The position numbers and the translations under genes were made by a program. Below, in pieces: positions 1-7,082 of a stretch of DNA of 64,000 nucleotides; position 1 is the first letter of the stretch; every line of letters starts with the position of its first letter. Source of the DNA: Clostridia bacterium (GTDB lineage: Bacteria > Bacillota_A > Clostridia > Oscillospirales > CAG-272); contig JAFUJS010000002.1 in NCBI GenBank assembly GCA_017468115.1, forward strand, positions 1 to 64,000. The letters are read 5' to 3'. Under the pieces are notes generated by a model. It had not been told where the DNA came from and did not search any database. It worked only from the letters and a program-made list of their open reading frames with translations.

Positions 1-2
1 GG

Positions 3-473
3 GAGCTTGAAAAGACCGAAAAGCGAATAGCCGAGCTTGACACACGTTTTATGCGTATTTACGAGGACAACCTATCAGGGAAATTGTCCGATGACCGCTT
101 CGCTCAAATGTCCCAAATGTATGAGGACGAGCAAGCGGAAAAGAAAAAGCTTGCCGAAACACTTCGCACAGAGATAGAAGCGGGCAAGCAGCAGACGGAC
201 GATATTGAAAAGTTTATTGCCAAGGTAAAAAAGATAACCGAGGTGAAGGAACTTACTCCCGAACTTGTCCACGAGTTCGTTTCCAAAATCGTAGTCCACG
301 CTCCGTACCGCAAGGATAAACGCAGACATCAGCAGATCGACGTGTATTATCACGGTGTCGGCATCGTCTATATCCCAACAGCCGAGGAAATAGAAGAAAT
401 GTTCGAGGAGCATTTGGAAGATGTAAAATGGGAACAAGAACAAGAAGTTAATATAAAAGAGAAAACGGCATAA
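3..473 (+). CDS. Large serine recombinase, C-terminal part (5' truncated by window edge)
   Basis: The reading frame is open from base 3, so the gene starts before the window; only about 156 C-terminal residues are seen. The segment begins in a charged coiled coil (E/K/R-rich) and continues into a region typical of the C-terminal DUF4368-like domain of Tn4451/TnpX-type large serine recombinases, with LTPELVHEFVSKIVVH followed by a short basic stretch and IDVYYHGVGI. Such enzymes excise and integrate conjugative or mobilizable elements. The catalytic N-terminal resolvase domain is off-window. An internal Met at base 51 is not a start. Because this gene commonly lies at an element end, the chromosome/element junction is probably in the next few hundred bases. 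Confidence 0.82.
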   Translation, partial: ELEKTEKRIAELDTRFMRIYEDNLSGKLSDDRFAQMSQMYEDEQAEKKKLAETLRTEIEAGKQQTDDIEKFIAKVKKITEVKELTPELVHEFVSKIVVHAPYRKDKRRHQQIDVYYHGVGIVYIPTAEEIEEMFEEHLEDVKWEQEQEVNIKEKTA

Positions 474-507
474 CCGAAACTTCGGTTACACCGTATCTCA
501 TTCTTAG

Positions 508-571
508 AAAGGGCGCTCTTGGGCTATCCTACCTGCTTTATGGTAGGTAGCCCAACAAGGTGTCCTTTTTT
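508..571 (+). terminator. Terminator-like hairpin after the recombinase gene
   Basis: An imperfect stem pairs GGGCTATCCTACC (521-533) with GGTAGGTAGCCC (542-553). It is extended outward by G-U-containing pairs of 511-517 with 559-565 and followed by six T (566-571). This fits an intrinsic terminator for the recombinase gene. It could also belong to the element end, which I cannot test. Confidence 0.6.
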
Positions 572-796
572 GCACAACTATTTAATCAAGGAGCCAAAAA
601 ACGAAAACACAGCAGCAGCCAAAAAAACTAAAAAATGCATATAGATAGCTTCCTTTCTTGCCAAAATACCTTTACAAAACTATTTTACCATAACTAAAAA
701 GCAATGTAAACAGAGGACTGTACCGAAAATGGTACAATAACTTTATAAAGACTATCCCCAATTCAAAAGTAGACTTTAGATTTATGGCATAAAATA
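572..796. other. AT-rich intergenic stretch, probable mobile element/chromosome junction zone
   Basis: No ORF with a ribosome binding site is visible. A small hairpin GTACC/GGTAC lies at about 720-735. The recombinase att core, if it is here, cannot be recognised without the other junction. Confidence 0.35.
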
Positions 797-842
797 TTGA
801 TTTTTTAAGTAAAGCGTGCTAGTATATTTACATACAAATATA
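797..842 (+). promoter_or_regulatory. Promoter and dyad upstream of the GH130 gene
   Basis: The -35 is TTGATT (797-802), followed by 17 bp and the -10 TAGTAT (820-825). A 7-bp dyad TATATTT/AAATATA (823-829 and 836-842) overlaps the likely transcription start, which is a plausible operator position. The binding protein is unknown. Confidence 0.5.
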
Positions 843-873
843 TTGAATTTTGAAGGTGAGGCTTTGGAAAAAT

Positions 874-1887
874 ATGAACATATTATCTCCCAGTCTTTAC
901 AGTGCGTCCTGTATCAAAAGAATAGAGACACCAATTTTGAGTAAGGACGATATTCCATACGACGCATCATTGATTTTTAATGCCGGAGTTGCGAAATATA
1001 ACGGTCAATACGTTATGGTTTTCAGAAACGACTATGGCGCCAATGAAGAAACCTTTCCAAATGCCCGTTTTTACACGTCAATAGGCGTTGCTACAAGTGA
1101 TGATGGTATTCGTTGGAACGTGCGTGATAAAGCTATTTTCGATAGCAAGGATTTGCTCCCCACGGAAGAAGTAAAAAGGCTTTACGACCCAAGAATCACT
1201 ATTATAGATAATAAGCCCTATCTTTGTATGGCAATGGACACACGCCACGGTGTGCGTGGCTGTATTGCCGAGGTCGACGAAAATTTTGAAAGCATTAAAA
1301 TACTAAGCGCATCTGCTCCCGATAATCGGAACATGGTATTATTTCCCGAAAAAATAAACGGGAAATATGTCCGTCTTGAAAGACCATTTACCGTATATTC
1401 AAGAGGTGGAAAGGACAGATTTGACCTTTGGCTTTCCACATCACCCGATTTGGTGTTTTGGGGAGAAACTGAGCTTGTGCTTGCAGTTGAGGACGTTCCA
1501 TATGCAAACGACAAAATCGGTCCTGCTGCCCCGCCCATCAAAACAGATAAAGGTTGGCTTACCACCTTCCACGCAGTAGATAAGGACGAGAACCGTGGAA
1601 AAAACGGTTGGGAAAAATCTTGGAAAAAGAGATACTCAGCAGGCATTATGTTGCTTGATCTTGAGGACCCGACAAAGGTAATTGGCATGAGCAAGCTCCC
1701 ATTGATAGCGCCACAAACTCATTACGAAACAGAGGTCGGCTTTCGCCAACAGGTCATCTTCCCCGGTGGAATGATTCTCGAACCTAACGGTGAGGTTAAA
1801 ATCTACTATGGCGCATCCGACACCGTCGAATGCCTTGCAACCGCAAGCCTTGATGACCTTATCGCACTTTGCACAGAAAAACGCTAA
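874..1887 (+). CDS. GH130 family beta-1,4-mannoside (mannosyl-glucose) phosphorylase
   Basis: About 337 residues, the usual size for GH130. The family phosphorolyses beta-mannosides to alpha-mannose 1-phosphate, conserving bond energy. Visible landmarks of the five-bladed propeller are FNAGVAKYNGQYVMVFRND near the N-terminus, YDPRIT (a region bearing the family's acidic catalytic residue), a PDLVFWG blade, IGPAAPPIKTDKGWL and the C-terminal IYYGASDT motif. There is no signal peptide, so it acts in the cytoplasm on imported oligosaccharides. I chose the ATG at 874, behind AAGGTGAGG (853-861). An in-frame TTG at 850 would add eight residues but overlaps this site. It is monocistronic. The substrate within GH130 (mannosylglucose, mannobiose or mannosyl-GlcNAc) cannot be fixed by eye. 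Confidence 0.85.
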   Translation: MNILSPSLYSASCIKRIETPILSKDDIPYDASLIFNAGVAKYNGQYVMVFRNDYGANEETFPNARFYTSIGVATSDDGIRWNVRDKAIFDSKDLLPTEEVKRLYDPRITIIDNKPYLCMAMDTRHGVRGCIAEVDENFESIKILSASAPDNRNMVLFPEKINGKYVRLERPFTVYSRGGKDRFDLWLSTSPDLVFWGETELVLAVEDVPYANDKIGPAAPPIKTDKGWLTTFHAVDKDENRGKNGWEKSWKKRYSAGIMLLDLEDPTKVIGMSKLPLIAPQTHYETEVGFRQQVIFPGGMILEPNGEVKIYYGASDTVECLATASLDDLIALCTEKR

Positions 1888-1900
1888 CTAAAGCAAAAAC

Positions 1901-1930
1901 AAAAGGGACACCACGAGAGTGTCCCTTTTA
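1901..1930. terminator. Intrinsic terminator after the GH130 gene
   Basis: A strong stem AAAAGGGACAC / GTGTCCCTTTT with loop CACGAGA. It is symmetric enough to work in both directions, facing the minus-strand gene at 1977-2474. Confidence 0.85.
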
Positions 1931-1976
1931 TCTTTGGCTGAGCGGTTTGTTTGTAATTTGAAGCAAAAATAATAGT

Positions 1977-2474
1977 CTACTGAAATTCAATGTATGGTGT
2001 TAAATCGAAGTGATGGTGTTCTGTTTTTCCGTAAAAAACCCCGATTTGGTCAATTTTATTTGCAGGCATTTCTGTAGGGTTTCCGTTTTCGTCCGTTACT
2101 GCCCATATGATATTTTCTGCTTCTATCCATGAAGATTCATTTTTTAGCTCGTCGATATGTTGAGCACTTTGTTCGCCCCAAGAGTCATCGGCAATCCATA
2201 ATAAGCGGTTGTTGTCAGTCAAAAGTAAAACACTACCAATAATGTCCTCGGAAGAGCCGAACTCCACCTTGAAATTTACATTCATAGAATGAACATTAAC
2301 AAATTGAAGAATAACACTACCTTCCAATTCATCATACTTTAAAAAGATTTCTACTGTATTTTTATTAGATGAATAGTTAATTCGTTCGATCTTAAAATCG
2401 TGAAAATACCAATTACATTCCATAAAATTATGAATTCCCGTTTCGGTATGTTCAACTTCGTACCAAATAGCCAT
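1977..2474 (-). CDS. Hypothetical protein, 165 aa
   Basis: I do not recognise this protein. It starts at an ATG with a good ribosome binding site (AAGGAGA, 9 nt upstream) and ends just before the shared terminator, so it is probably real. The product is soluble, acidic and rich in aromatic residues (Trp, Tyr, Phe), with no signal peptide, membrane segment or Cys pair. Its size and the SWIEAENIIWAV and DQIGVFYG stretches suggest a small mixed alpha/beta domain of the kind seen among immunity-type proteins near mobile elements, but that is only a guess from style and location. It stands alone, 1.5 kb from the recombinase remnant. Confidence 0.55.
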   Translation of the reverse strand: MAIWYEVEHTETGIHNFMECNWYFHDFKIERINYSSNKNTVEIFLKYDELEGSVILQFVNVHSMNVNFKVEFGSSEDIIGSVLLLTDNNRLLWIADDSWGEQSAQHIDELKNESSWIEAENIIWAVTDENGNPTEMPANKIDQIGVFYGKTEHHHFDLTPYIEFQ

Positions 2475-2576
2475 GATTTATAGTTCTCCTTACCATATTA
2501 CAATTTAATTATAGCACAGAACAAACGATGTTTCAATAAGAATAGCACTCTCAATGTATCATAACGCTAACGCATC

Positions 2577-2767
2577 TTAAATGGATGGAGGCTTTTTGCG
2601 TAGCAAAAAATAAAAAGTAACAATATGGATGGCTTCTCGCCATAGGCGAGGCTTTTGCCCACACCTTATGCTAGCAAGCTGACAACGGCTTAGGGCAAAA
2701 GAGCGAACCATGTTTGTGCTCAAAGGAGCACAAACTAGTCGAACCAGTACCATCCCAGCCAAAAGAA
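2577..2767. repeat. Palindrome-rich intergenic block beside tRNA-Gln
   Basis: This 190-bp stretch contains nested inverted repeats: CTTTTGCCC (2650-2658) / GGGCAAAAG (2693-2701), TTTGTGCTC (2713-2721) / GAGCACAAA (2726-2734), and CTTTTTGCGTAGCAAAAA near 2589. It also holds short direct repeats of ATGGATGG. CCATCCCAGCC at 2750-2760 is the inverted copy of the 3' end of the neighbouring tRNA. No credible gene is present; ORFs here are by-products of the repeats. It could be a dispersed repeat element. Confidence 0.5.
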
Positions 2768-2801
2768 AAAGACCTAACCCGATGGTTCGGATTAGGTCTT
2801 T
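2768..2801 (-). terminator. Intrinsic terminator of tRNA-Gln
   Basis: On the minus strand, AAAGACCTAA pairs with TTAGGTCTTT around a 14-nt loop and is followed by a T-rich run. It lies a few bases after the encoded CCA of the tRNA. Confidence 0.8.
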
Positions 2802-2803
2802 CT

Positions 2804-2879
2804 TGGCTGGGATGGATGGGTTCGAACCATCGAAATGCCAGAGTCAAAGTCTGGTGCCTTACCGCTTGGCTACATCCCA
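2804..2879 (-). tRNA. tRNA-Gln (UUG anticodon)
   Basis: A 76-nt cloverleaf with encoded CCA. Acceptor TGGGATG pairs with CATCCCA, followed by discriminator G. The D-loop contains AGCGGT. Anticodon loop CTTTGAC gives anticodon TTG. The T-arm is GATGG-TTCGAAC-CCATC. It reads glutamine CAA/CAG. Long open frames overlapping this gene on either strand are artefacts. Confidence 0.96.
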
Positions 2880-2892
2880 ATATTGCCTAAGT

Positions 2893-2921
2893 ATTTTAGC
2901 ATATTTTATCTTGCTTGTCAA
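2893..2921 (-). promoter_or_regulatory. Promoter of tRNA-Gln
   Basis: Minus strand: TTGACA (2916-2921), 17 bp, TAAAAT (2893-2898). This places the start a few bases before the mature 5' end at 2879. Confidence 0.75.
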
Positions 2922-2967
2922 TACCAAATTAAAAAATCTTTTTGGGGGTGTTGGGGGTGCGTTTTTC

Positions 2968-2996
2968 TTGACACAGGGGCGGGAAAATGCTATACT
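2968..2996 (+). promoter_or_regulatory. Consensus promoter of the GH31 gene
   Basis: TTGACA (2968-2973), 17 bp, TATACT (2991-2996). The expected start is near 3003, only about 11 nt before the ATG, so the leader would consist of little more than the ribosome binding site. Confidence 0.8.
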
Positions 2997-3013
2997 GTTT
3001 TTGAGGTGATGAT

Positions 3014-4594
3014 ATGCTTTTCAAGACTAAATTTTTAGAAAATGAGTATTTTTGGGGTGGCGATGCGGCAACAGGAACAGAAATGCCGATTTGTAAGGGC
3101 GCATCCTATAATCATGATTTCAGTTATTCCTGCACAACCCAATGTATGCCTCTGCTTTTGTCCTCAAGAGGCAGATATATTTGGAGTGAGCGAGGACTTA
3201 AAATTTGGGTAGAAAACGACTGGCTTTTTGTAGAAAGCGAAGCAGATATCGAAGTAAACGAGTACGGAAAAACACTTCGTGAAGCATATCTTAACGCAAT
3301 GAATAATCATTTTCCCTTCGAGGCGACAAGAAAAGAGGGAAAAATGCTGCCAAGGGATTTTTTTAAAACAGCCCAGTTTAACTGTTGGGTGGAATTTAAT
3401 TATTCGCCAACGCAAAAGGGCATTTTGGAGTACGCCCACGCCATAGTCGATAACGGCTTCAAGCCCGGAGTTCTTATGATTGACGAGGGCTGGCACACCC
3501 GTTACGGACAATGGAAATTTGATTTCCATAAATTCCCCGACCCGAAGGCTATGGTGGATGAGCTACACTCTCTGGGCTTTATTGTGATGCTATGGGTAAC
3601 TCCCTTAGTGACCGCTGACGGAGTTGACTTTCACAAGTCCACAAGAGATTTATTCAATCCCGAAAATTATGATAAGCTCTTCCTTCGTAACAAGGAGGGC
3701 AGGGTTGCAATGGTTGAATGGTGGAACGGCTATTCAGCTATTCTCGACTTGAGAAAGGAGTGCGACAGGGAATACCTTTCCTCAAGGCTTGATTTTTTGA
3801 TGAAGGAATACGGTGTTGACGGCTTCAAATTTGACGGTGGCTCCTACGATATGTATTCCCCAAGAGAAATGCAAAACGGTACCCCAAGAGATGACCACGA
3901 CCAGGTAGCGCTCAATCTGGCTTGGAACGAATTTGGTGCAAGGTACAAATACCACGAATACAAGGACACCTTCAAGGGCGGTGGCAAGCCCACAATTCAG
4001 CGCCTTTGGGACAGAGAACATTTGTGGGATGCTCCAAGCGGAATGGGCTCAATCATGCCATGCTCAATAATTCAAGGGCTTTTCGGACACCCATTTATCT
4101 GTCCCGATATGATTGGGGGAGGAAGCTGGACGGATTCCGCCGAGCATGTGCCCGGCTTCAAAATTGACGAGGAGCTATTTATAAGATGGGCACAGCTTTC
4201 CTCAATGTTCCCAATGATGCAGTTTTCCCGTGCGCCTTGGAAATGGCTATCTAAGGAGTCCTTTGAGCTTGTTAAAAAATCCTATGACCATCATATGAAA
4301 TTTATGGATGAAATAATGGAGCTTGTTTCCGATGCCGAAAGGACAGGCGAGCCGATTCTCAGAAATCTGGAATACAACGACCCCAACCAGGGCTATGCTA
4401 TGGTCAAGGACCAATTTATGCTTGGTACAGACCTGCTTGTTTGCCCCGTTGTTACAAAAGGCGCAACCGAGCGCAGGGTGGTTTTCCCGAAGGGACGCTG
4501 GTTAGACGAGAACGGAGTTATCTACGAGGGAAGAAGTAGCATAGTTCTTCCTGCTCCTCTTGATAAGCTCCTTTGGTTCAGAAAAGTTGAATAA
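3014..4594 (+). CDS. GH31 family glycoside hydrolase (alpha-glucosidase/alpha-galactosidase-like)
   Basis: 526 residues, shorter than most GH31 enzymes. The TIM barrel starts near residue 120. VDGFKFDGG carries the probable nucleophile Asp274. FICPDMIGGGSW (361-372), followed by TDSAEH, is the PDMIGG signature seen in the MYORG/KIAA1161-like branch of GH31. A short beta-sandwich C-terminal domain follows. No signal peptide is present, implying hydrolysis of imported alpha-glycosides in the cytoplasm. The start ATG has GAGGTGAT just upstream. It is transcribed alone from a consensus promoter and ends in a strong terminator. The sugar specificity (glucose, galactose or a xyloside) is not decided by the sequence. 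Confidence 0.85.
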   Translation: MLFKTKFLENEYFWGGDAATGTEMPICKGASYNHDFSYSCTTQCMPLLLSSRGRYIWSERGLKIWVENDWLFVESEADIEVNEYGKTLREAYLNAMNNHFPFEATRKEGKMLPRDFFKTAQFNCWVEFNYSPTQKGILEYAHAIVDNGFKPGVLMIDEGWHTRYGQWKFDFHKFPDPKAMVDELHSLGFIVMLWVTPLVTADGVDFHKSTRDLFNPENYDKLFLRNKEGRVAMVEWWNGYSAILDLRKECDREYLSSRLDFLMKEYGVDGFKFDGGSYDMYSPREMQNGTPRDDHDQVALNLAWNEFGARYKYHEYKDTFKGGGKPTIQRLWDREHLWDAPSGMGSIMPCSIIQGLFGHPFICPDMIGGGSWTDSAEHVPGFKIDEELFIRWAQLSSMFPMMQFSRAPWKWLSKESFELVKKSYDHHMKFMDEIMELVSDAERTGEPILRNLEYNDPNQGYAMVKDQFMLGTDLLVCPVVTKGATERRVVFPKGRWLDENGVIYEGRSSIVLPAPLDKLLWFRKVE

Positions 4595-4595
4595 T

Positions 4596-4623
4596 AAAAA
4601 AGCGTAGGGAACTACGCTTTTTT
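4596..4623. terminator. Bidirectional intrinsic terminator
   Basis: The stem AAAAAAGCGTAG / CTACGCTTTTTT is shared by the GH31 gene (+) and the regulator gene (-), whose stop codon lies inside the T side. Confidence 0.85.
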
Positions 4624-4825
4624 AATATCTGTTTCTGTTGTTTGTTTCTCCAACCAAATAATCTATGCTTGTGCCATAAAGGCGTGCAAGCCTGACAAGC
4701 ACCTCGATAGGGATTTGTCGTTGCCCGGTTTCATATTGGGAATAGGTGTTTTGCTTAATGTGTAAATATTCGGCAATTTGCCTTTGTGTTAAATCTGCGT
4801 CCTCACGCAGGTCCTTAATACGCAT
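4622..4825 (-). CDS. Small XRE-family (Cro/C1-type) transcriptional regulator
   Basis: 67 residues, essentially one helix-turn-helix domain. It contains LTQRQIAEYL, then the recognition segment QNTYSQYETGQRQIP, and ends at GTSIDYLVG, the standard XRE core. I chose ATG 4825, with AAGGGAGTGG upstream; a GTG at 4834 lies within that site. The gene is divergent from a membrane protein gene, and the intervening region carries two identical 17-bp dyads overlapping both promoters (minus -10 TATAAT at 4848-4853). It therefore probably represses itself and the neighbour. No sensing domain is visible, so any signal must act on this domain or on a partner protein. Confidence 0.85.
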   Translation of the reverse strand: MRIKDLREDADLTQRQIAEYLHIKQNTYSQYETGQRQIPIEVLVRLARLYGTSIDYLVGETNNRNRY

Positions 4826-4856
4826 CAAAACCACTCCCTTCGAATTTATTATAAGC

Positions 4857-4873
4857 TATCTCAAATTGTGATA
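4857..4873. promoter_or_regulatory. Operator copy 1 (17-bp dyad)
   Basis: TATCTCAAATTGTGATA is nearly palindromic (TATC-n-CAA-n-TTG-n-GATA). It lies between the regulator's -10 and its upstream region, and abuts the -35 of the membrane protein gene. Confidence 0.75.
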
Positions 4874-4902
4874 TTGACAAATATCTCAAATTGTGATATT
4901 AT
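4874..4902 (+). promoter_or_regulatory. Promoter of the XRE-linked membrane protein gene
   Basis: TTGACA (4874-4879), 17 bp, TATTAT (4897-4902). The -35 sits exactly between the two operator copies, so bound repressor would block polymerase. Confidence 0.8.
4882..4898. promoter_or_regulatory. Operator copy 2 (identical 17-bp dyad)
   Basis: Identical to copy 1 and centred 25 bp from it, inside the spacer of the promoter. The spacing of about 2.4 helical turns suggests two dimers bound at an angle rather than on exactly the same face. Confidence 0.75.
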
Positions 4903-4946
4903 TTATCTTGTACGACTATTAAGAGTCGACAGAAAGGGAGAGAATA

Positions 4947-5657
4947 ATGAATAATCTACTAAAAATCGATTTTATCGAGTGCATGAAAAATCTCATGCGT
5001 GAAGCATTCAGCTTCAAAAAGTATAAGGCGATGAACCTGTTTTTGGCTATTGTTACAGCAATAGTTATGTTTCCGTTTATGGCATGTACTCTTGTGTTTG
5101 CAGGCATTTATATGTGCGTTGCATTTTTCCACAGAGTAATTACCGCTCCGATAAGAGCGCTCCACGGCCTTGTAAATTCCGAGGGTAAGGACGTAAGACA
5201 TGCGCCACAGACAGTTATCTACATAATTTCCTGGCCGGCAATCTTCTTCCTCTATTTCCTAGAGGCAATGGCAATTCCAACTCTTACGGTTCTTTATGCA
5301 ATAACATCAGTATTTACATACATCTGGACACTCGGCGGCTACAAGTTTCACGTATTCCCTGAAAAGTCCAGCGATATGACCAAAGAGGTAGACGGCAGGT
5401 ATTTCGTTCTTCCAATCGTATTTGTAAGCATTTCAGCCCTAATTCTTGTGTTAGTTCCGCTTATTCATATGGGAATTGACTATGGTCAATGGGTTGACAC
5501 AATTCAAAGATATGGACAAAGCACACGCTATTACACCTATGGCTTTGGTTACTATCCGATTTATCTGGTAATTAGCTGTGTATTTTCGTTCTTCTACTCA
5601 ATCTTTGGCTTTGCACCAAACCCAAAGGCTAAGGCGGAAGAAAAGACAGAGAAGTAA
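4947..5657 (+). CDS. Multi-pass membrane protein of unknown function (XRE-controlled)
   Basis: 236 residues with about five hydrophobic segments (roughly 28-55, 88-108, 112-132, 150-172 and 200-222), a Tyr-rich external or loop stretch (STRYYTYGFGYYPIY) and a charged C-terminal tail rich in Lys and Glu. The ribosome binding site is AAAGGGAGAG. I recognise no transporter or enzyme motif. Its only informative context is the adjacent repressor and the paired operators, which suggest expression is switched on by some signal such as membrane stress. Function is unassigned. Confidence 0.75.
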   Translation: MNNLLKIDFIECMKNLMREAFSFKKYKAMNLFLAIVTAIVMFPFMACTLVFAGIYMCVAFFHRVITAPIRALHGLVNSEGKDVRHAPQTVIYIISWPAIFFLYFLEAMAIPTLTVLYAITSVFTYIWTLGGYKFHVFPEKSSDMTKEVDGRYFVLPIVFVSISALILVLVPLIHMGIDYGQWVDTIQRYGQSTRYYTYGFGYYPIYLVISCVFSFFYSIFGFAPNPKAKAEEKTEK

Positions 5658-5661
5658 AATA

Positions 5662-5689
5662 AAAAGGCAACCTTGGTTGCCTTTTTTTT
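5662..5689. terminator. Bidirectional intrinsic terminator
   Basis: The stem AAAAGGCAACC / GGTTGCCTTTT with T8 separates two convergent genes. Confidence 0.85.
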
Positions 5690-5690
5690 G

Positions 5691-6998
5691 TTATTTTACC
5701 TGTACCTGTGTCTGATTTTGTGGCTCCTTGCCTTGACAAGGGGTTCTTTTCTTTGCCATAAAAATGCTTACATATACTATACAAACTATTGTAAAGAAAG
5801 CAGCAATAAGTGAGGTTAGCTGTGTAGGGTAAAGGTGTATGCCAAAAAGCATGTTCCCGTTTGACTCAATAAAGCTGACAAGCGGACTTATAGCTATTGT
5901 GGTAAGGAATCCGGCAAGACCTGCAACAGCCTGCGAAACTGCAAGAGCACTGCGCCTTCTTTCCTCACCGACGTAATCAAAGCAAAGATTTGTAAGGGCA
6001 CTGTTTATGCCTGCCATGGCAACAGCGTAAAAAATATAGTAAATGGTGTAAATAACCCAGCCGTTTGAAGGCACGCAAAATACATTAAACGTAAAGGCAA
6101 CACCTGCAATAGCAAAGCAAATTCGTATCATGCTGGCAAAGGAGCGCTTGTCGGCATACGCACCCCAAACGTAGGAAAATGCACTTCTTGCAATAGCATA
6201 AACTGCGGCAAGAATGGAGATAAACCACATAGGGAAGTTAAGCCCGTCGATATCCCTCTGAAAGGCACCGTAAAACGGAGTAGTAACGCTGTTTGCAATG
6301 TACCAAAGGGTAAAGGTAAGAGTAACCTTGATTACGTTCTTATCTCCAAGGACCTTAAATGTGTCCTTGAATGATAATTTTTCCGCACCCTGTGTCGGTT
6401 TTTCCGCGGTAAACACCATCGTTAGGGTGTGTATTAGCATAAGCACGCCCATACCTATTGCAATTACAATAAATGCGCTTCTTAGGTCCTGCTTTTCCTC
6501 GAAATAGTCAATTACAAAGCCCATAGCAAAGGTGAATGCTGTGCCCGTAATCAGAGAAACAACCTCCTTTGCGGCGGTAAAGCGACCGCGCTTGCCGTCA
6601 TCAACCAATGACATAAGCCAGCTGATTTTTGCAGGATGGGCAATATAGTAAATGAAATATGCCACAAAAATTGTTCCTACAAACACGCCCTGCTTTATTG
6701 CTGTATCGGCATCGAAAAGAGGAATAACATATAGCAGCGTAAACAACAATTGATTAAGCACGCTTAGCGTTACAACAGCACTCTTGACCCTGCCTCTGAA
6801 AACAAACATAGCAATAAGCTGGAAAACGCACCCCAAGGAAATTATCGAGGAGATAACGCCTGTGGTAGCAGTATCAAAGCCTAAGTCGTTTGTCAGAGTA
6901 GCCAAAAATGTGCCTGCAACAAGAATTGATATAAAATATTCCAAAGCAGCCTCAATTACATAAAGAAGCCTGCTTCTTTTAAGAGTTTTTTCGTTCAT
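5691..6998 (-). CDS. Major facilitator superfamily transporter
   Basis: About 435 residues with twelve hydrophobic segments and a cytoplasmic central loop (around FTAEKPTQGAEKLSF), the MFS_1 layout. RKAKISW-like and GKRGRFTAAKE stretches between TM4 and TM5 recall the MFS loop motifs. I prefer the ATG at 6998, with GGGTGATG upstream; an in-frame start at 7067 would add 23 residues that look like leader-coded sequence. The substrate is unknown: no lactose, nucleoside or drug signature stands out. It follows the pyridoxamine kinase-like gene on the same strand, separated by a terminator, so a functional link is weak. Confidence 0.8.
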   Translation of the reverse strand: MNEKTLKRSRLLYVIEAALEYFISILVAGTFLATLTNDLGFDTATTGVISSIISLGCVFQLIAMFVFRGRVKSAVVTLSVLNQLLFTLLYVIPLFDADTAIKQGVFVGTIFVAYFIYYIAHPAKISWLMSLVDDGKRGRFTAAKEVVSLITGTAFTFAMGFVIDYFEEKQDLRSAFIVIAIGMGVLMLIHTLTMVFTAEKPTQGAEKLSFKDTFKVLGDKNVIKVTLTFTLWYIANSVTTPFYGAFQRDIDGLNFPMWFISILAAVYAIARSAFSYVWGAYADKRSFASMIRICFAIAGVAFTFNVFCVPSNGWVIYTIYYIFYAVAMAGINSALTNLCFDYVGEERRRSALAVSQAVAGLAGFLTTIAISPLVSFIESNGNMLFGIHLYPTQLTSLIAAFFTIVCIVYVSIFMAKKRTPCQGKEPQNQTQVQVK

Positions 6999-7054
6999 TT
7001 CATCACCCAAGGGTATATTAGCACAAAGGAAGGGAAAATACAAGTAAGTAAAAG

Positions 7055-7082
7055 AAAAAATCGGCAATAAAGCCGATTTTTA
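7055..7082 (-). terminator. Intrinsic terminator of the pyridoxamine kinase-like gene
   Basis: The stem AAAAATCGGC / GCCGATTTTT overlaps the stop codon of the gene at 7080. Confidence 0.8.

Noticed and set aside
2671..3038. Several overlapping open frames on both strands (67-99 codons)
   Set aside because: They run through tRNA-Gln, its terminator and the palindromes, and match no protein logic. Such frames are frequent artefacts beside tRNA genes.
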